This document shows, piece by piece, positions 5,598 through 10,840 of a DNA stretch of 10,840 bases. Position 1 is the first letter of the stretch; each line of letters opens with the position of its first letter. Location of the stretch: NCBI GenBank assembly GCA_018066165.1, contig JAGHRX010000123.1:1-10840 (forward strand), given 5' to 3'. Under the pieces are notes generated by a model, which worked only from the letters and a program-made list of their open reading frames with translations, made no database searches and was not told the origin of the DNA. The stretch comes from UBA1723 sp018066165. GTDB taxonomy: Bacteria; Bacteroidota; Bacteroidia; Bacteroidales; Paludibacteraceae. A program made the position numbers and the translations under genes.

Positions 5598-5602
5598 ACT
5601 GT

Positions 5603-6655
5603 ATGTATATGATTAGGGTATTATTGTGTATTTTGATGTTGACGGGGGTGTCGGCGGCTTTTGCCGATACTGCTGATTTCATAACTGTGTCTGAGCTCAA
5701 CAAGGCTCGCAAAAAGAAGAATTTTGCCGACGTGGATCTGCTGCTCAACCGTAAGGGTTGGCTGTCGTCGTCGCCTGAAAAACTGAGTGATAACAACGAG
5801 TCTTCGATGGAGTGGTCGTATGGTATCGACTACAAAATGTCGTTTGAACGCACATGGAAGCGTTTGGCCGACGTCGTGATGACTACAACAAAATTCAACG
5901 CGGACAGGTTTGTCAACAATAATCTGTCGAGATATCGTTTGGTGCTCCAGACTCGCACTAAGACTTTCTACCGTAATGGAAATGAGTGTGTGATGCTGAA
6001 GACGAATGATAAATCGAATTTCGTGACGCTGACGTTCTCCACTAAGGATGACGATTATTGGCGTATGATGCTGGCTACGAAGTCGGATCCGGATGTGCGT
6101 CGTCTTGACACTTATCAGATTGGCGACTATATCGAAGAGGAGGGTGGTATCCTTTTCTACGTCTCTGAAGATTATGAGTATGGCTATATCGTGGCTATGA
6201 CCGACGTCGGCTTTGGAAAAACTTACACTTGGGGCGCCGATAAGGTGGATCTTAAGGGGGATTTCCCATATACGACTCGTGAGTGGCATGAGGCCAACTA
6301 TGATATGCATGGCCCAGAAAACACTGCTGCCATCTGCAAATATGTGGACGACACAATGGATAATACGGAACGTGCGGCTTTGGTCGCAAAATCCTATGCC
6401 GCCGCTGGCAAGACGGATTGGTATCTGCCAAGCATCGGCCAACTCCGTACTCTAAAGGATGATATCCTCCGTATCAACCGTAAACTGAAATCTGAGGGTG
6501 GTGTCAGCCTGGCTAACGCTTGGTATTGGAGCAGCACGGAATACGATTATGTGTTCTCGTGGGCTATCAACTTCAAGAATAATACCATCGGCCGTAGCTC
6601 CAAGAGTAGTGCTGAACGTGTCAGACCTGTCCGTACCGTCAGAATTGAGGATTAA
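5603..6655 (+). CDS. secreted protein with Lcl_C/DUF1566-like C-terminal domain
   Basis: This 350-residue protein has a signal peptide (hydrophobic residues 4-20, AFA at 19-21 before D22), with no lipobox, so it should be periplasmic or exported. Residues about 22-145 form a domain I do not recognise. From about 150 the pattern GGILFYV, then TDWYLP (W273), then WYWSSTEYD (W307, W309) and the closing ERVRPVR (338-344), matches the Lcl_C/DUF1566-like domains common in Bacteroidetes surface proteins, which are thought to have a C-type-lectin-like fold. A binding rather than catalytic role is likely, but no ligand can be named. Related folds serve as targets of diversity-generating retroelements; no reverse transcriptase or template repeat is seen here. 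Codon use is richer in CGT and GC than the peptide locus and closer to dnaE. A second ATG at 5609 is possible; the first is preferred for its spacing to AGGAGG. Confidence 0.75.
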   Translation: MYMIRVLLCILMLTGVSAAFADTADFITVSELNKARKKKNFADVDLLLNRKGWLSSSPEKLSDNNESSMEWSYGIDYKMSFERTWKRLADVVMTTTKFNADRFVNNNLSRYRLVLQTRTKTFYRNGNECVMLKTNDKSNFVTLTFSTKDDDYWRMMLATKSDPDVRRLDTYQIGDYIEEEGGILFYVSEDYEYGYIVAMTDVGFGKTYTWGADKVDLKGDFPYTTREWHEANYDMHGPENTAAICKYVDDTMDNTERAALVAKSYAAAGKTDWYLPSIGQLRTLKDDILRINRKLKSEGGVSLANAWYWSSTEYDYVFSWAINFKNNTIGRSSKSSAERVRPVRTVRIED

Positions 6656-6656
6656 A

Positions 6657-6678
6657 AACGTTGACGATAACGTTGACG
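6657..6678 (+). repeat. short tandem repeat before dnaE
   Basis: AACGTTGACG occurs twice (6657-6666 and 6669-6678) with AT between, directly after the stop codon at 6653-6655, followed by GTTAAC and another TAACG. Each copy contains the palindrome AACGTT. It could be a protein-binding site for dnaE control or simple repeat expansion; the sequence does not decide. Confidence 0.5.
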
Positions 6679-6719
6679 TTAACTAACGTGTGGCGACTTA
6701 CAAATTATATATACAATAT

Positions 6720-9700
6720 ATGGCAAATAAATTCGTTCACCTTCATGTCCATTCCCATTATTCTATCTTGGATGGAATGAGTAAGGTGCCCGACTTGATT
6801 GATAAATGTCTTAAGACTGGTATGAACGCTATGGCCTTAACGGACCATGGCAACATGTTTGGTATCAAGGAACTTACTGATTATACTATCAAGGTCAACA
6901 AGAAGACTAAGGGTGCAATCGGTGAACAACAGGCTATAATTGATAATCCTGAGTCGACTGATGAAGCTAAGGCTGCCGCTGAGGAGGAGATCGCTAAACT
7001 AAAGAATAAGATTTTCAAACCTATTATCGGTTGTGAGTGTTATTGCGCACGTCGTAAGCATACCGACCACGACAATACTTTCCGTATTGAGGAAGCAGGC
7101 AAAAGCATTATTGCCGACTCAAGTGGTTGGCACTTGATCCTGCTTGCCAAAAACAAGCATGGCTACCAGAACCTTTGTAAAATCGTTTCTAAGGCTTGGG
7201 TCGACGGTTACTACAACCGTCCGCGTATTGATAAGGATCTCCTTGTGCAGTATCACGAGGATATCATCGTCTGCTCTGCTTGTTTGGGAGGTGAACTTCC
7301 AAAGAAGATTCAGTCTGGCGACATGGCTGCAGCTGAGGAGACAGCGATGTGGTTCAAGAATCTATTCGGTGACGATTACTATATAGAAATTCAACGTCAT
7401 AAGACTGACAAACCGAATGGTAATACGTCGGTGTATGAGATCGAGCAACAGGTCAATCCTCAGCTTATTGAGCTTGCCAGAAAACTTGATATCAAGATTG
7501 TCTGCACCAACGACGTCCATTTTGTGGAGGAGGAGCACTCCGAAGCCCACGAACGATTGGTCTGCTTGTCAACGGGTAAATTGTTGAGCGACCCTCAACG
7601 TATGACCTATACTAAGCAGGAGTGGCTTAAAACTCCCGATGAAATGGCTGAAATCTTCAGCGATATTCCCGAATCTCTTACTAATACGCTTGAGATTGCT
7701 GATAAGGTTGAGGTCTATAGTATCGAATCTGATCCTATCATGCCTAAGTTCCCAATCCCAGAGGAGTTTGGAACGGAGGAGGAGTACCGTCAGCGTATCA
7801 CTGAGAAAGAACTGTTTGATGAGTTCACTCAGGATGAGAATCATAATGTGGTGTTGAGCCAGGAAGACGCGGAGAAGAAAATCAAAAAACTCGGTGGATA
7901 CGACAAACTTTACCGTATTAAGCTCGAAGCTGACTATTTGAATAAGCTTGCGTGGGAGGGTGCTCACATGCGTTATGGTGAGAACCTTACTGACGAGCAG
8001 ACTGAGCGTATCGTCTTCGAACTTCATATCATGAAGACGATGGGATTCCCCGGCTACTTCTTGATTGTGATGGACTATATCCGTGCCGCACGTGAGGAGC
8101 TTGGAGTGAGTGTAGGTCCAGGACGTGGATCTGCCGCTGGTTCGGTGGTGGCATATTGTTTGAAGATCACCGACGTCGATCCTCTAAAATATGACCTACT
8201 GTTCGAGCGTTTCTTGAATCCAGACCGTATCTCTTTGCCCGATATCGACGTCGACTTCGATGATGACGGTCGTGGTAAAGTGCTCGACTGGGTTACAGAA
8301 AAGTATGGAAAAGAGAAGGTGGCGCATATCATCACCTACGGTACAATGGCGACGAAGAGTTCTATCGCCGATGTCGCTCGTGTGCAGGATGTGCCGTTGA
8401 GCCTATCGAGCCAGATGAAGAAATGGGTGCCAGACGCTTTTGATGATAGTCTTGCCGATCCTAAGACTGGTAAGGTGCCAAAGGTGAATTTGAAAAACTG
8501 TTTCAAATATGTGCCTGAGATGCAGGCTGCTGTGGAGGGAACGGACGAGCAAATCAAGTCGACTCTTATCTACGCGTCGCAGCTTGAGAATACTATACGC
8601 CAGACAGGTATCCACGCCTGTGGTGTAATCATCGGCGCCGGCGACTTGACCAACTGGGCTCCAATCTCTACAGTGGAGGATAAGGAGACCAAATCTAAGG
8701 TGATGGTGACGCAGTACGACGGACACGTTATCGAGTCGGTCGGACTGATCAAGATGGACTTCTTGGGATTGAAGACACTTTCAATCATCAAGGAGGCTTT
8801 GAAAAATATTAAGAAATCCCACGGAATCGACCTCGATATCGACAAGATTCCAATCGATGATAAAGAGACTTACGAGCTATATTCTCGTGGCGATACAGTC
8901 GGAACATTCCAGTTTGAGTCTGCCGGAATGCAGAAGTATCTGCGTGAGCTTCAGCCTACGGTGTTTGAAGACTTGATTGCCATGAATGCCCTTTATCGTC
9001 CGGGTCCATTGCAGTATATCCCTAAGTTTATCAACCGTAAACTTGGAAAAGAGCCTATCGAGTATGATATCCCATGTATGGAGAAATACTTGAAGGATAC
9101 CTACGGAGTAACTGTTTACCAGGAGCAGGTGATGCTTCTTTCTCGTCAGCTTGCCAACTTCACCCGTGGTGAGAGTGATGCCCTACGTAAAGCGATGGGT
9201 AAGAAGTTGATCGAGAAGATGAACGAGCTAAAGGCAAAGTTCATGAAGCAGGGTGTGGAGAACGGACACAATGCCGACACGTTGGATAAGATCTGGCGCG
9301 ACTGGGAGGAGTTTGCCAAGTACGCCTTCAACAAATCCCATGCCACTTGCTATTCATGGGTTGCCTACCAGACTGCCTATCTTAAAGCACATTACCCAGC
9401 CGACTATATGGCAGCCAACCTTACCCGTTCGATGGATAAGATTGAGGATGTGCGTAAGTTTATGGATGAGTGCAAACACATGGGCATCGAAGTGTTGAGC
9501 CCGGATGTGAACGAATCCGACAGTTTCTTCAGCACCAATGCCGCAGGAAATATCCGTTTCGGACTACAGGGAATCAAGGGAATGTCGCGTGCCGTCGTCG
9601 ACGAGCTTATCGCCGAGCGAGAGAAGAATGGCAAATACACAGATATCTATGATTTCGTGAGCCGAGTCAACTGTGGAGCGAAGGATTTGGAGTGTCTTGC

Positions 9701-10736
9701 CATGGCAGGAGCGTTCGACTCGTTGAAGGGAATCGAACGAGAACATTTCTTCGCGCTCAACCAAAAAGAGATGCAGTTTAGCGTGGTGCTTGCCGACTTC
9801 GGTAAGAAGATTAAGCTTGCAAATAATTCAGCTCAGAACTCACTGTTTGGAGAAATGGAGATGACGCAGACAATCGCGTTGCCACCATTGCCAAAGTTTG
9901 AGAAGTGGACAGCGTTGGAACGTCTGCAGAAAGAGAAAGAGTTGGTGGGAATCTATTTGTCGGCCCATCCGCTCGACGATTACTACATTCTATTGAAGTA
10001 TATCTGCAACACCCGCGTCACCGAGCTTGAAGATATAGAAAAGATACAGGGACGCAATAAGATTACGGCAGGAGGAATTATCACTGCCATCACACACAAG
10101 ACGTCTCAGAAGGGAACTCCGGGAATTATTCTAAAGATAGAGGATTATTCAGGAGCGAAAGAGATTGCGTTGTGGGGTAGGGATGTAGGTATGGTCAATT
10201 ATCTGCAGGTCAACAACTGTATAGTCTTTGCTGCGACTATTGCACCTGATAGATTCCGCCCGGATCAGTACCGTATCACTTACAATGATTTCAAACTGAT
10301 GAGTGAGGTGAAAGATGTGTTGAAGATGCATTTGAGCCTTGTGTTGGAAGATAAAGCGTTGACAGAGGATTTCATCAAAGGAGTGAGCCAATTCTTGCTT
10401 CCTGACGATACTGGAGCCACATTCAATATCGATTTGATTCAGACTGCAGAAGGCATACACTCACGTCTTGATTTCAAGACAATGCATAGAATCCTTGTCA
10501 ACCGTCAGCTGATGGATTTCTTGGAAGAATACAGAAAGAAAGCAGCGACGTCGTTGTCAGCTTCATCTGTGGCCTCAGATTCAGAAGACGCAGGCACTAC
10601 CGACGATGATGTGCCAGCACCAGAAGTTGTCATGGATGAAAACGGAGAGATTGTGGAGGAAGAGGAAGATGACACTCCAGTTCATTCTGGTTTGGACTTC
10701 AAACTGATAGGAGACATGTTTGCAAAAGCAGTGTAA
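6720..10736 (+). CDS. dnaE: DNA polymerase III alpha subunit DnaE
   Basis: This is the replicative polymerase catalytic subunit, 1338 residues from the chosen start. The N-terminal PHP domain begins HLHVHSHYSILDG (H9, H11, D18), with D42-H43 in LTDHGN, E106 in GCEC and D265/H267 in TNDVHF, so metal-binding residues lost in E. coli DnaE are kept. A charged Ala/Glu/Lys-rich insertion lies at about 70-100. Polymerase motifs are GPGRGS (466-471), D510 and D512 in PDIDVDF, and D680 in KMDFLGL, corresponding to the catalytic triad. Q1039-N-S-L-F1043 resembles a beta-clamp binding site. An OB-fold-like region (ITAGGIITAI and following) and an acidic tail end the protein. The ATG at 6720 is preferred over an in-frame GTG at 6690 because it places FVHLHVHS five residues in, as in other DnaE proteins. 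The gene ends before a strong terminator. Confidence 0.97.
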   Translation: MANKFVHLHVHSHYSILDGMSKVPDLIDKCLKTGMNAMALTDHGNMFGIKELTDYTIKVNKKTKGAIGEQQAIIDNPESTDEAKAAAEEEIAKLKNKIFKPIIGCECYCARRKHTDHDNTFRIEEAGKSIIADSSGWHLILLAKNKHGYQNLCKIVSKAWVDGYYNRPRIDKDLLVQYHEDIIVCSACLGGELPKKIQSGDMAAAEETAMWFKNLFGDDYYIEIQRHKTDKPNGNTSVYEIEQQVNPQLIELARKLDIKIVCTNDVHFVEEEHSEAHERLVCLSTGKLLSDPQRMTYTKQEWLKTPDEMAEIFSDIPESLTNTLEIADKVEVYSIESDPIMPKFPIPEEFGTEEEYRQRITEKELFDEFTQDENHNVVLSQEDAEKKIKKLGGYDKLYRIKLEADYLNKLAWEGAHMRYGENLTDEQTERIVFELHIMKTMGFPGYFLIVMDYIRAAREELGVSVGPGRGSAAGSVVAYCLKITDVDPLKYDLLFERFLNPDRISLPDIDVDFDDDGRGKVLDWVTEKYGKEKVAHIITYGTMATKSSIADVARVQDVPLSLSSQMKKWVPDAFDDSLADPKTGKVPKVNLKNCFKYVPEMQAAVEGTDEQIKSTLIYASQLENTIRQTGIHACGVIIGAGDLTNWAPISTVEDKETKSKVMVTQYDGHVIESVGLIKMDFLGLKTLSIIKEALKNIKKSHGIDLDIDKIPIDDKETYELYSRGDTVGTFQFESAGMQKYLRELQPTVFEDLIAMNALYRPGPLQYIPKFINRKLGKEPIEYDIPCMEKYLKDTYGVTVYQEQVMLLSRQLANFTRGESDALRKAMGKKLIEKMNELKAKFMKQGVENGHNADTLDKIWRDWEEFAKYAFNKSHATCYSWVAYQTAYLKAHYPADYMAANLTRSMDKIEDVRKFMDECKHMGIEVLSPDVNESDSFFSTNAAGNIRFGLQGIKGMSRAVVDELIAEREKNGKYTDIYDFVSRVNCGAKDLECLAMAGAFDSLKGIEREHFFALNQKEMQFSVVLADFGKKIKLANNSAQNSLFGEMEMTQTIALPPLPKFEKWTALERLQKEKELVGIYLSAHPLDDYYILLKYICNTRVTELEDIEKIQGRNKITAGGIITAITHKTSQKGTPGIILKIEDYSGAKEIALWGRDVGMVNYLQVNNCIVFAATIAPDRFRPDQYRITYNDFKLMSEVKDVLKMHLSLVLEDKALTEDFIKGVSQFLLPDDTGATFNIDLIQTAEGIHSRLDFKTMHRILVNRQLMDFLEEYRKKAATSLSASSVASDSEDAGTTDDDVPAPEVVMDENGEIVEEEEDDTPVHSGLDFKLIGDMFAKAV

Positions 10737-10762
10737 TGTTTTTCAAAAAAATAATGATCTAT

Positions 10763-10788
10763 AGACGGGGCTTGTCCCCGTCTTTTTT
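10763..10788 (+). terminator. intrinsic terminator after dnaE
   Basis: AGACGGGG (10763-10770) pairs perfectly with CCCCGTCT (10776-10783) around the loop CTTGT, with T at 10783-10788. It lies 26 nt after the dnaE stop codon. The remaining 52 bases of the window are AT-rich and show no further gene. Confidence 0.92.
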
Positions 10789-10840
10789 GTTGTAGTTATG
10801 TGATTTTCCACATTATTGTTAAATATGTTAAATTCTGAAT

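Noticed and set aside
5621..6442. 273-residue open frame on the minus strand
   Set aside because: It is fully antisense to the secreted-protein gene, whose frame has a signal peptide and recognisable C-terminal motifs. The antisense translation has no recognisable domain.
6419..6655. Diversity-generating retroelement variable region in the Lcl_C-like domain
   Set aside because: The fold is suitable, but no near-copy template repeat and no reverse transcriptase are visible in the window.
6690..6719. GTG start adding ten residues to DnaE
   Set aside because: The family begins a few residues before the FVHLHVHS strand, which the ATG at 6720 satisfies; the extra residues look like AT-rich leader sequence.

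Overview
The window looks like chromosomal DNA from a Bacteroidales bacterium (Bacteroides/Prevotella type). The grounds are a DnaE with Bacteroidetes-style features, two matches to the phylum's TAnnTTTG promoter element, few Shine-Dalgarno sites, and a radical-SAM peptide system of the 'CXXX repeat' kind known from this order. No 16S or tRNA gene is present, so the genus is not settled.

Layout, all genes on the + strand. Positions 1-351 hold no gene but contain strong inverted repeats ending in a hairpin plus T-run, either a small structured RNA or a structured leader. Positions 352-4904 are an AT-rich locus: a 98-residue precursor with a twin-arginine signal and 12 cysteines at exact four-residue spacing; an intrinsic terminator; two small unknown proteins; a radical SAM/SPASM maturase; a second SPASM-like maturase with an incomplete N-terminal cluster motif; a 100-residue modification-system protein; then tatA and tatC. 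Positions 5003-5531 hold a small ORF overlapping a retropepsin-like aspartic protease, behind their own promoter. Positions 5603-6655 encode a secreted protein with an Lcl_C/DUF1566-like C-terminus. Positions 6720-10736 encode the replicative DNA polymerase III alpha subunit DnaE, followed by a terminator.

The central idea is that the RiPP precursor carries a Tat signal peptide (SRREFFK, then AKA before the core) and the same gene run ends in TatA and TatC. The likely order of events is cytoplasmic modification of the Cys repeat by Fe-S enzymes, then export of the already cross-linked core by a dedicated Tat translocase, with signal peptidase removing the signal as if it were a RiPP leader. 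The terminator after the precursor would give much more substrate than enzyme. The precursor and maturase families are known computationally. The Tat pairing, the two unknown genes and the chemistry of the product are the parts worth testing.

The downstream genes (secreted protein, DnaE) use a richer, more GC-balanced codon set than the AT-rich peptide locus, so the peptide locus may be an accessory insertion beside a core replication gene.
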